Source: Candidatus Aerophobota bacterium
Lineage (GTDB): Bacteria > Aerophobota > Aerophobia > Aerophobales > B3-G15
Assembly: GCA_030615365.1 (NCBI GenBank)
Contig: JAUWZM010000070.1
Location: forward strand, 1-12,934
Length of the DNA: 12,934 nt
Reading direction: 5' to 3'
Positions 1-7,043 of the stretch are shown here, in pieces (positions within the stretch are counted from its first letter, which is position 1; each line of letters starts with the position of its first letter). Under the pieces are notes generated by a model. That model did not search any database and was not told where the DNA came from. It saw nothing but the letters and a program-made list of their open reading frames with translations. Position numbers and translations under genes: made by a program.

Positions 1-284
1 AGGTGTTTCCATAAGGCAGCGGCGATCAAGGCGGGTCTATGCGTTCAAACTCTTAGTTATCCTGTAACCTGATACATCGCCTATAAGAGCTACGGCATAA
101 AGATAAGAGTAGAACTTAGCCGCAGGCGCCCGGAAAGCACCGAGCAAAGAGCAGCTTCAGGCTTTTTTCAGAGCTCTCTAAATTTCTTGTAGCTCGATAC
201 CTTTTTATCCTTTGCCTTTTTAAACAACACCTCTGTAAGGGGATATGATAAGTTTTCCTCAAATAATTTAAGGGTTTCGCTTCT
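1..284. other. Left-edge region without a recognisable gene
   Basis: No complete gene, tRNA or rRNA is recognisable here. The first 180 bases are near 49% GC by hand count, clearly richer than the roughly 40% of the neighbouring genes, and the remainder is AT-rich. On the minus strand, bases 40-156 stay open for 39 codons between two stops, with a hydrophobic stretch (YSYLYAVALIG) but no ATG start. This could be the tail of a degraded gene, part of a dispersed repeat, or chance. It lies downstream of the arsM stop and shows no clear terminator. Confidence 0.4.
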
Positions 285-1124
285 TTAAGTTATCCCATTT
301 GGTTTGACTCCACAAACTTTTATACTTCTAACCGAACTTGCGATTTCTTTCACCTTTTCAGATGTTATTTTTAAATTCTCCTCGATCACCCTCACACCTG
401 GATCATTAGCCATATACTCAACAGGAAAAGATGTTTCATCAATTATCCTGATTTTTTCAAATCCCGCTAATTGTATGGCTCCTATATATTCACTCTTCAT
501 TGCTGCTCCAGAGATACAGCCAATATATGCCTCAATGGAGTTCCTTATAAAATCAGGAAGTTCCTTTAACAAGACTATATCCGATATCATCAGCCTACCA
601 CCCGGTTTTAGCACTCTGAACGCTTCTTTAAAGACTGCTATTTTATCAGGCGAAAGGTTAATGACACAATTTGAGATGACTGCATCAACACAGCTATCAG
701 CAACTGGTAAATTTTCAACCTCTCCCAGTCTGAACTCTACATTTTCGTAGCTATCTTTTTTGGCATTTCTTCTTGCCTTATCAATCATCTCTGGCGTCAT
801 ATCTATACCGATAACTCTTCCCTTTATGCCAACTTTCTTAGCAGCAAGAAAACAATCAAACCCTGCACCCGAACCCAGATCAAGAACAGTCTCACCTTCT
901 CTTAAAGAGGCGAGAGCAACAGGGTTCCCACAGCCAAGGCCTAAATTTGCGCCCTGGGGAACCGCGTTAACTTCTTCATCAGTATACCCTATTTTCTTAC
1001 CAATATCCTGGGCTGTATCAGCGCTTCCACAGCATGAACTCACAGGAGAACAACAAGAACTATCCTGTTTTGCAATTTTAGCATAACCTTCTCTTACAAT
1101 TCTCTTTATCTTTTCTTTCCTCAT
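285..1124 (-). CDS. arsM: Arsenite S-adenosylmethionine methyltransferase (ArsM type)
   Basis: This cytoplasmic class I methyltransferase is expected to transfer methyl groups from S-adenosylmethionine to trivalent arsenic. In 279-residue numbering the SAM-binding motif DLGSGAG is at about 82-88. The three cysteines used by the family to bind As(III) are recognisable as C65 in GLGCGNP, C153 in SNCVINL and C203 in YIGCISG. An extra N-terminal pair of CC motifs (about 24-25 and 31-32) is common in bacterial members and may help capture metalloid. Two ATG codons lie two codons apart. I chose the inner one (1122-1124) because GGAGG sits 7 bases before it but only 1 base before the outer ATG at 1130. 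There is no arsR or efflux gene beside it; rubrerythrin is upstream, 224 bases from this start. Two TATAAT-like boxes precede the gene but lack a convincing -35, so I do not call a promoter. Confidence 0.93.
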   Translation of the reverse strand: MRKEKIKRIVREGYAKIAKQDSSCCSPVSSCCGSADTAQDIGKKIGYTDEEVNAVPQGANLGLGCGNPVALASLREGETVLDLGSGAGFDCFLAAKKVGIKGRVIGIDMTPEMIDKARRNAKKDSYENVEFRLGEVENLPVADSCVDAVISNCVINLSPDKIAVFKEAFRVLKPGGRLMISDIVLLKELPDFIRNSIEAYIGCISGAAMKSEYIGAIQLAGFEKIRIIDETSFPVEYMANDPGVRVIEENLKITSEKVKEIASSVRSIKVCGVKPNGIT

Positions 1125-1226
1125 TTTCATACCTCCAAAGTTATTTTGCCCATATTATATTATTTTGCGATTATATCTTTCGGAAAATCCGTTAAAATCC
1201 TCATAACACCTTACTTCCTACAAATA

Positions 1227-1242
1227 ATGCTAATATCAGCAT
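1227..1242. repeat. 16-base near-palindrome upstream of arsM
   Basis: ATGCTAATATCAGCAT reads nearly the same on both strands, with one mismatched pair. It lies in the 224-base gap between rubrerythrin and arsM, about 100 bases before the arsM start. It could be an operator or a small hairpin. Nothing in the sequence identifies the protein that would bind it. Confidence 0.3.
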
Positions 1243-1348
1243 AACAATCCCCCTGCTTCAGCATCTGCATTAGTCAACCGTATTGTTCCAGATGTTCTTG
1301 CTAATCCGTAAAACCTCCTTTTAAGAGAACTCATAGCTACGAGTTGTA

Positions 1349-1924
1349 TTAACAGCTATTGTTCATCAATTCAAAATATGCTCTTGGATGCGCACAAGCT
1401 GGACACTTCTCAGGTGCTTCGGTGCCCTCATGGACATATCCGCAGTTCCTGCATTTCCACCTTACGACCTTCTCTCGTTTGAAAACCCTATCCTTTTCAA
1501 TGTTCTCAAGAAAAGATAGAAATCTTTTCTCATGCTGCTTTTCCGCAATTGCTATTGCTTTAAATACCGCCGCTATATTAGAAAAGCCTTCTTCTTCAGC
1601 CACATATGCAAATCCAGGATACATCTCTGTATGCTCGTAGTTTTCTCCAGCAGCGGATGCTTTGAGATTTTCTTTTGTATCCCCAATCACACCCGCGGGA
1701 TACGAAGCCCTAATCTCAACCTCGTCACCTTCTAAGAACTTAAAGAGTCTCTTGGCATGCTCCTTCTCATTGCTGGCAGTCTCGATGAATATCGCAGCTA
1801 TCTGTTCATAACCTTCTTTCCTCGCCTGTGAAGAAAAATAGGTATAGCGATTCCTCGCCTGTGATTCTCCTGCAAAGGCTGTCAGGAGATTCTTCTCGGT
1901 TTTTGCTCCTCTTACACTTTTCAT
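1349..1924 (-). CDS. rbr: Rubrerythrin
   Basis: This is a 191-residue rubrerythrin, a cytoplasmic non-haem iron peroxidase that reduces hydrogen peroxide in anaerobes using electrons from rubredoxin-like donors. The N-terminal four-helix ferritin-like domain carries the diiron ligands: E20, E53xxH56, E94, E97 and E128xxH131. The C-terminal rubredoxin-like domain has its iron-binding pairs C158xxC161 and C174xxC177, so the chain looks complete and of usual length. The ATG at 1922-1924 follows an excellent AAGGAGGG site. It lies downstream of fdhD but is separated by an inverted-repeat element and about 310 bases, so it probably has its own promoter. The 5' region contains a weak TCCGAT/ATCGGA dyad whose right arm overlaps a second GGAGGA. 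Its role beside Fe-S genes is likely protection from peroxide. Confidence 0.96.
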   Translation of the reverse strand: MKSVRGAKTEKNLLTAFAGESQARNRYTYFSSQARKEGYEQIAAIFIETASNEKEHAKRLFKFLEGDEVEIRASYPAGVIGDTKENLKASAAGENYEHTEMYPGFAYVAEEEGFSNIAAVFKAIAIAEKQHEKRFLSFLENIEKDRVFKREKVVRWKCRNCGYVHEGTEAPEKCPACAHPRAYFELMNNSC

Positions 1925-2060
1925 CTTTTATCCCTCCTTTATTCAGATATTCCTCCGATTTTTTTATACTCAAATTCGCCTATCGGAATAAATTGGATAT
2001 TTTAATAACCTAATCCTCAAATTTATTATTTTAGTTATATCTTTTCTCTGTTACTATTCA

Positions 2061-2215
2061 GCCACCAAGACACGAAGACACTAAGCAAACCCTGGTCTTA
2101 AAATTTTAGCGTATTCTGCGTCTTCAGTGGTTAATTTTTTTAGCAATACATTCTTCTCTTTCCGACAAAGGTTTAAATTTCATATCGCTTCTTTGTGCCT
2201 TGGTGACTTAGTGGC
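2061..2215. repeat. Inverted-repeat element with period-8 arms
   Basis: Two 25-base arms, 2061-2085 and 2191-2215, are inverted copies matching at 20 of 25 positions. All five differences fall exactly every fourth base, because each arm is itself a repeat of the pattern CACNAAGN after a leading GC. Between them, on the minus strand, is a third related stretch starting ACCACTGAAGACGCAG (about 2110-2135). It resembles short dispersed AC/AG-rich repeats found in many environmental bacterial genomes, from memory. It starts about 20 bases after the fdhD stop and could fold as a large transcript hairpin or be a miniature mobile element. No transposase or clear target duplication is visible. Confidence 0.7.
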
Positions 2216-2234
2216 CCGAACTGTTACTTTTCTC

Positions 2235-3014
2235 TTATATAATCCGATAACTATGGGTATAGATGTTCATTCGATGCCCTCTCACAAAACCAATTAAGGT
2301 AAGATTAAATTTTTCTGCTAAACCTACTGCTAAATCTGTGGGTGCTGAGTGAGAAGCAATAAGAGCTACCTTTCTCTTTGCTACCTTAATTAAGATCTCT
2401 GAACTTATCCTTCCGCTTGTTAAAATAGCCTTATCCTGGGTAGAAATTTCTCTCATAAAACACTCCCCGAAGATTTTATCCACCGCGTTATGCCTGCCAA
2501 TGTCCTCAGCAAAAATCTCTATGCCTTTTCGACTGCATAAGGCAGAAGAATGAACTCCTCCGGTATGCTTGAAAGTTAAAGACCCTTTTTGAAGTTTTCT
2601 CATTAAGTTAGATATCTCTTCATGGGAATACTTAACTTGACTTTTCAGGGGAGTGCAATCCTGAGCATCAATATCCCGATAAAAGGTAACCGCCTTAGCG
2701 CATCCTGAACCAATTACCCTCTTAAAAGGGTAATTCTCAATAATCGGAGAATCTCCTTCTAAATCTATTTTAACATACCAACCCTTCTCATTCAAATTTA
2801 TATGCTTTATCTTGGTTCCCCTTTTAATAAAGCCTTCGGAAAGTAGAAAACCGACGGCTAAATACTTTAACTTATCAGGACTACACTGTAGAGTTACCAG
2901 TTCGTTATCATTCACCAATATGGTTAAGGGAATCTCACGAACTATCTGATCTTTTATTTTCTCTCTTTCTTCAGAAATTATCTGAATTATGTCTATATCC
3001 TTACTTAAATCCAC
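2235..3014 (-). CDS. fdhD: Formate dehydrogenase accessory sulfurtransferase FdhD
   Basis: FdhD relays sulfur from a cysteine desulfurase to the molybdenum or tungsten cofactor of formate dehydrogenase, which needs this sulfido ligand for activity. The 259-residue chain shows family hallmarks: KHTGGVHSSALC (149-160), EDIGRHNAVDK (170-180), LTSGRISSE (199-206) and the closing GFVRGHRMNIYT (242-253). The region where E. coli FdhD has its CxxC persulfide motif reads IGSGCAKA, with one cysteine, C105; C160 is another candidate. The start is GTG (3012-3014), preceded by GAAGGA at good spacing. It follows the desulfurase and scaffold genes by 86 bases, which fits its need for persulfide sulfur. No formate dehydrogenase gene is in the window. 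Confidence 0.93.
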   Translation of the reverse strand: MDLSKDIDIIQIISEEREKIKDQIVREIPLTILVNDNELVTLQCSPDKLKYLAVGFLLSEGFIKRGTKIKHINLNEKGWYVKIDLEGDSPIIENYPFKRVIGSGCAKAVTFYRDIDAQDCTPLKSQVKYSHEEISNLMRKLQKGSLTFKHTGGVHSSALCSRKGIEIFAEDIGRHNAVDKIFGECFMREISTQDKAILTSGRISSEILIKVAKRKVALIASHSAPTDLAVGLAEKFNLTLIGFVRGHRMNIYTHSYRII

Positions 3015-3035
3015 ACCTTAATCCTTCTGGTCAAT

Positions 3036-3077
3036 CAAAAAATCTTATCGCTAAAACAGGCAGCACTTCTATAAGAT
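3036..3077 (-). terminator. Weak terminator-like hairpin between the scaffold and fdhD
   Basis: On the minus strand ATCTTAT (3077-3071) can pair with ATAAGAT (3048-3042) across a 22-base loop, followed at once by a run of Ts (3041-3037). The stem is only seven AT-rich pairs, so it would be weak. It could partly separate fdhD from the desulfurase-scaffold transcript, or be chance. Confidence 0.3.
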
Positions 3078-3100
3078 ATTGTTCCAACACAAGGATAAAT

Positions 3101-4618
3101 TTAATGACCATCTTTCCTGTCTTTTTTAGCTAAATAATCCTTAATTGCTGCCTTAAGGGCATCTTCAGCTAAAGCAGAACAGTGCATCTTGATAGGGGGC
3201 AGCCCATCCAGAGCTTCTGCTACAGCTCTGTTAGATATCTTCAGTGCCTCCTCAATTGTCTTCCCCTTAACCATTTCGGTAACCATAGAGCTTGTGGCTA
3301 TAGCCGCTCCACACCCGAATGTCTTAAATTTAGCATCGACAATTTTATTATCCTTTACCTTAATGTAAAGTTCCATGATATCCCCACAGTTATGAAGACA
3401 TACAGAATCTGAGACGTAAGAGCGAGGAGCTTCTACTTCTAAATTAAATACATTTCCCGAGTAATGTTCTTTCTTTATAAAAGAAATAGGGGTATAAAAA
3501 AACTTTTCATCGTACCATCCTTTAAGGCTTTTTTTCTTTTTTGACGGCCAGCTAAATTTAATCCCGACGATGTCACTCAATTTTTTCAAGGAGGGAATGC
3601 TTCTCACGTAGAGATGATAATTTTCTTTATGGATCCCTTGGGCAGGAATAGTTAAAAAACTAAAAACAATTTGCTGCCTCATAAGTAAAAATTTTAGCTG
3701 ATAAGCGAGTTGCTTTGAAATAGTACAGTATTTAGCTCCTTTATTTGAAACATATCCATCTCCTCTCCAAACACCGGTAATTATATATCTTTGTCTTTCA
3801 GGAGGAAGAATCGTCATAAATTGAGGAAGATGCTTACTTATCGCACCTTTTCCAAAATAATCTTCGAAAAACCTTGCCAACCGGGCACTATAAAACATAA
3901 CATTTATAGAGTTGTGGCTCTCCTGAAGAGGGGCTGGATCCAGATAAAAAGCTGTTTTCATAATTTTAATAACTTCATTTACATATTTTCTCTCACTACC
4001 TCCGAATACAAATCCCACTGTTCCCTTGCATTTATCAGTTCTGACATACCCTTCAGCCAAATAATACCCTACCAATTTTAGAAAATCATTAGAAAGTTCA
4101 ATTTTCTTTGGTAGTTTTTTGCTTTTAAAATCCCATTCAAGAGTAGGTATATCAAATACTATGCTCCAAGTGTTAGTGGACTCTTGAGGAACTGAATAAA
4201 GGATAACATCTCCTTTTTCCAACTCCTCTGCACAATACCAGTCAGGATCAAATCTTTTATATTGGCTGTACCTTCTGTCTAAGTGGCTCATTTTTAATGC
4301 TAAGATATGATGTTCAGGAGTAATCATTATTTCCCCCAAACTTTGAATTCTAAAAGAATATATTTTCCCAGTGTAGAATCTTTTATGAGTTTGGACAACC
4401 TTATGAAACCTTCCATCCTCGCTTAATACTTTTGTCCCTGGTTTAACATTACAGATAGGCATCATTTTTGAATTAGCGCAGATTAAAGTATTACCTGTAA
4501 TACATATAGGGTTTCCTATATGGCCAATTCCATCGGGATTCTTTATCTCTCCCACATTACGTGGATGCTGAAAATGCTCCAGCACCTTTTTGCTATACAG
4601 TGAGAACTGATCTCTCAT
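3101..4618 (-). CDS. iscU: IscU/NifU-type Fe-S cluster scaffold protein containing an intein
   Basis: The host protein is the U-type scaffold on which [2Fe-2S]/[4Fe-4S] clusters are built from desulfurase persulfide. The 505-residue precursor comprises an N-extein (1-38), an intein (39-410) and a C-extein (411-505). Joined, the exteins give 133 residues, normal for a stand-alone IscU-type protein. Conserved scaffold residues are all in the C-extein: C411 and D413 (CGDIMELYIKV), C436 (FGCGAAIATSS) and C480 (MHCSALAEDALKAAI). The N-extein has the typical YSKKVLEHFQHPRNVG start. The reading frame is continuous with no stop, so this is a protein insertion rather than an intron. The gene starts 15 bases after the desulfurase stop, with GAGG ahead of the ATG, so the two are almost certainly co-transcribed. 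I use iscU for the family; NifU-like is equally correct. Confidence 0.95.
   Translation of the reverse strand: MRDQFSLYSKKVLEHFQHPRNVGEIKNPDGIGHIGNPICITGNTLICANSKMMPICNVKPGTKVLSEDGRFHKVVQTHKRFYTGKIYSFRIQSLGEIMITPEHHILALKMSHLDRRYSQYKRFDPDWYCAEELEKGDVILYSVPQESTNTWSIVFDIPTLEWDFKSKKLPKKIELSNDFLKLVGYYLAEGYVRTDKCKGTVGFVFGGSERKYVNEVIKIMKTAFYLDPAPLQESHNSINVMFYSARLARFFEDYFGKGAISKHLPQFMTILPPERQRYIITGVWRGDGYVSNKGAKYCTISKQLAYQLKFLLMRQQIVFSFLTIPAQGIHKENYHLYVRSIPSLKKLSDIVGIKFSWPSKKKKSLKGWYDEKFFYTPISFIKKEHYSGNVFNLEVEAPRSYVSDSVCLHNCGDIMELYIKVKDNKIVDAKFKTFGCGAAIATSSMVTEMVKGKTIEEALKISNRAVAEALDGLPPIKMHCSALAEDALKAAIKDYLAKKDRKDGH
3389..4504 (-). mobile_element. Intein with LAGLIDADG homing endonuclease inside the scaffold gene
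   Basis: The insert is 372 residues (precursor residues 39-410). Splicing motifs are in order. Cys39 is the first residue (CITGNTLI). Block B is ITPEHHIL with T100 and H103. The end is VCLHN, with penultimate H409 and terminal N410, followed by C411 as the +1 nucleophile. Two dodecapeptide endonuclease motifs, LVGYYLAEG (182-190) and ITGVWRGDGY (280-289), are 98 residues apart. Both keep the acidic metal ligand (E189, D287), so the homing enzyme may be active. In block F (VFNLEVEAPRSYV) Asp is replaced by N392 and the usual His by R399. The block order, Cys/His-Asn/Cys junctions and exact restoration of a conserved scaffold make the intein call secure. Splicing and cleavage activity are inferred. 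Confidence 0.94.
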
Positions 4619-4633
4619 TTTTATCCTCTAACT

Positions 4634-5794
4634 TTACCTTTTTATCAAAGGGGACATTGCCCTCAGCTTTTCAACAATGGGAGGCAAAACCTCGATCACC
4701 CGATCTATATCCTCTGTTGTGGTATCCCTACCCAGGCTAAACCTTAATGATCCATGGGCATCTTCTGGAGGAATGCCCATAGCTAAAAGCACATGGGATG
4801 GCTCTAAGGAACCAGAGGTGCAGGCAGAGCCACTTGAGACACAGATTCCATCTAAATCTAAATTTAGAAGCATAGATTCACCCTCAACATATTTTACACT
4901 GATGTTCAAAATCCCGGGAAGCCCATCCTGAAGATGACCATTTAGAGCTATCTCATCTATGCGCGTATTTAAACCTTTGTACAATTTATCTCTCAACATC
5001 TTCAATCTCTTTCCCTCGTCAGGCATTTCCTTAGCTATAATTTCACAGGCTTTTCCTAAGCCCACAATCCCTGGAACATTCTCTGTCCCTGCCCTTTTAT
5101 TCCTCTCATGATGGCCACCATGAATGAGAGGTGAGATTTTTACGTCCTGTCTTATATATAATGCCCCTACCCCCTTTGGTCCATATAATTTATGTCCAGA
5201 AATAGAAAGTAAATTCACTCCTAATTTTTTCACATCCAGGGGGATCTTTCCTACTGTTTGCACAGCATCGGTGTGAAAACAAATTCCCATTTCCTGGGCT
5301 ATTTTTGAAATTTCTGCAATCGGTTCAATTATACCCACCTCATTATTAGCATGCATTATGCTAATAAGTATAGTCTTATCTGTCAAACTCTTCTTTAACT
5401 CGTCAAGATCAATCATCCCATATCTATCCACAGAAATGTATGTTACCTTAAATCCTTGTCTTTCGAGCCACCCGCAGGTGTTCAAAACCGCATAATGCTC
5501 TATTTTGGAGGTTATAATATGATTTCCCCATCCTTTGTTTGCGTATGCCATACCCTTTAAAGCCATATTATCAGCTTCGGTTCCTCCACTGGTAAAGACA
5601 ATCTCTCTTGCTTTAGCATTAATGAGTCTGGCAATTTTCTCCCTTGCCTCCTCAACTGCTCCTTTTGCCCTCTGGGCCAGTTGATAAACAGAGGAAGGAT
5701 TCCCATAAATCTGGTTAAAAAAGGGGAGCATCTCTCTTACCACCTCAGGGTGTGTGGGAGTGGTCGCGGCATAATCGAGATATATCTTTCTCAT
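4634..5794 (-). CDS. iscS: Cysteine desulfurase, IscS/NifS family
   Basis: This PLP-dependent enzyme converts cysteine to alanine and holds the released sulfur as a persulfide for delivery to the scaffold, MnmA and FdhD. The 386-residue chain is complete. It shows LDYAATTP (6-13), the EH ring-stacking histidine H100, HTDAVQT with D176, the PLP lysine K202 in ISGHKLYGPKG, RAGTEN (234-239), and the persulfide cysteine C325 in VSSGSACTSGS. The long mobile loop around C325 marks it as class I (NifS/IscS) rather than SufS. The ATG at 5792-5794 follows GAGAGGGAA. It lies 153 bases after mnmA and 15 bases before the scaffold gene. NifS is an alternative name, but no nitrogen-fixation genes are visible. 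Confidence 0.96.
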   Translation of the reverse strand: MRKIYLDYAATTPTHPEVVREMLPFFNQIYGNPSSVYQLAQRAKGAVEEAREKIARLINAKAREIVFTSGGTEADNMALKGMAYANKGWGNHIITSKIEHYAVLNTCGWLERQGFKVTYISVDRYGMIDLDELKKSLTDKTILISIMHANNEVGIIEPIAEISKIAQEMGICFHTDAVQTVGKIPLDVKKLGVNLLSISGHKLYGPKGVGALYIRQDVKISPLIHGGHHERNKRAGTENVPGIVGLGKACEIIAKEMPDEGKRLKMLRDKLYKGLNTRIDEIALNGHLQDGLPGILNISVKYVEGESMLLNLDLDGICVSSGSACTSGSLEPSHVLLAMGIPPEDAHGSLRFSLGRDTTTEDIDRVIEVLPPIVEKLRAMSPLIKR

Positions 5795-5820
5795 CTTTTA
5801 TCTTCCCTCTCTTTTCTTCT

Positions 5821-5865
5821 TTAGTATTATTAAAATTTCACTACAGAAAAATCGCTAAATACTAA
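5821..5865. repeat. Inverted repeat in the leader of the desulfurase gene
   Basis: TTAGTATT (5821-5828) and AATACTAA (5858-5865) form perfect 8-base inverted arms separated by 29 bases, starting 27 bases before the desulfurase start codon. It lies in the 153-base gap after mnmA. It may be an operator or a leader hairpin; being AT-rich it may also be chance. Confidence 0.3.
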
Positions 5866-5947
5866 TAAATTCTGAAGCTTTTGAATGCCTTTTATCTGGG
5901 CACTGTGTTATCTTATATTTTTCTCCCCTGTTTGTGCTTTAGGATCA

Positions 5948-7030
5948 TTATTTACTCGTTCGTTCTATCTTTCCTCCTCCTACTACTATATCCCCATCGT
6001 AAAAGACCACCGCCTGCCCGGGAGTGATAGCCATCTGTGGCTCCCTGAACTTTACACAGACTCTTTCTTTATCCAATGGAGCTACTACTGCTTCAGCTTC
6101 CTGGTGAAGATATCTTATCCTTGCCTTTACCTTTAAAGGTCGATCTATCTTCTCTATTGCTATCCAATTCATCTGTGAAGCTATAAGCTCATCTTTATAT
6201 AGTTCTTCCTTGCTACCTACAAAAATAGCATTTTTCTCCCCATCGATAGCAATTACGTATAACGGTTTTCTCGCTGAGATACCTAATCCTCTGCGCTGCC
6301 CAATGGTATAAAAGGGAATTCCCTGGTGTTTTCCCAAAATATTTCCATATCTATCAAATATGGGTCCTGGCTTTGCTATCCCTTTAAAGAGCGAACAGTA
6401 ACCTCCAGCAAGGAAGTCCTGGCTCTCTGATTTCTCACTCACGCTGAGTCCAAAGTCTCGGGCTATTCTTCTTACCTCTTCTTTATTATAATTACTCAAA
6501 GGAAATAAGCAATATCTTAGCTTTTCCTGAGATAAAGAGAAAAGAAAATAAGATTGGTCTTTTTTTAAATCCAAGGCTTTTCTAAGTAAGTAACGATGGT
6601 GATCCTCATCGTATTTCACTCGGGCGTAATGACCGGTAGCAATGTAATCAAACTTGATTCCTACATCTCGAATTTTTTCAACCAAAGCCCCCAGTTTAAT
6701 TATCCGATTACATCTCACACAAGGATTTGGAGTCTTTCCTGATAGGTACTCATGATAAAAGTAATCAAGCACTTCGATTTTATATTCTTTTCTCAGGTCA
6801 AAAATATAAAAAGGAATCTTTAGGATTTGTGCGACTTTACGGGCATCCTCAATGTCCTCTTTCTCGCCTGGTCCATAGCAACTGCGATGGGTCTTCTCGG
6901 GAAAAAACTTACCAGACCAAATTTTCATCATCGCCCCAATGACCTGGTAGCCTTTCTCTCTGAGAAGGACAGCGGCCACGGATGAATCAACCCCGCCACT
7001 CATTGCTACGACAACTATGCTTTTAGACAT
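5948..7030 (-). CDS. mnmA: tRNA-specific 2-thiouridylase MnmA
   Basis: MnmA activates uridine 34 of tRNAs for Lys, Glu and Gln with ATP and inserts sulfur to give 2-thiouridine. The 360-residue chain has the PP-loop SGGVDSS (11-17), the tRNA-reading central domain and a C-terminal beta-barrel. The first catalytic cysteine, C104, lies in TPNPCVRCN with C107 three residues later. The position of the usual second catalytic cysteine (SQDIC in typical enzymes) reads SQDFL, with C212 five residues further on. The start ATG is 13 bases after the thi4 stop. The ribosome binding site is poor, which suggests translational coupling to thi4. The neighbouring desulfurase is the expected sulfur source. Confidence 0.94.
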   Translation of the reverse strand: MSKSIVVVAMSGGVDSSVAAVLLREKGYQVIGAMMKIWSGKFFPEKTHRSCYGPGEKEDIEDARKVAQILKIPFYIFDLRKEYKIEVLDYFYHEYLSGKTPNPCVRCNRIIKLGALVEKIRDVGIKFDYIATGHYARVKYDEDHHRYLLRKALDLKKDQSYFLFSLSQEKLRYCLFPLSNYNKEEVRRIARDFGLSVSEKSESQDFLAGGYCSLFKGIAKPGPIFDRYGNILGKHQGIPFYTIGQRRGLGISARKPLYVIAIDGEKNAIFVGSKEELYKDELIASQMNWIAIEKIDRPLKVKARIRYLHQEAEAVVAPLDKERVCVKFREPQMAITPGQAVVFYDGDIVVGGGKIERTSK

Positions 7031-7043
7031 ATCTTTATCATAA

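Noticed and set aside
304..1086. Plus-strand open frames opposite arsM, and similar ones elsewhere
   Set aside because: They lie wholly opposite well-recognised minus-strand genes, have no recognisable motifs and are shadows.
1131..1348. Hydrophobic fragment (MLILALFVGSKVL) upstream of arsM as a gene remnant
   Set aside because: It is only 13 codons with stops close by on both sides and no consistent frame with the preceding stretch; chance is as likely.
1925..2060. PerR or Fur box upstream of rubrerythrin
   Set aside because: I saw no adequate match to either consensus; only a weak six-base dyad is present.
2061..2215. CRISPR array
   Set aside because: The repeated units are 8 bases with no unique spacers, arms are inverted, and there are no cas genes.
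3389..4504. Self-splicing intron or a separate LAGLIDADG gene in the scaffold
   Set aside because: The reading frame runs unbroken through the insert, which has protein-splicing blocks at both ends, so an intein explains it better.
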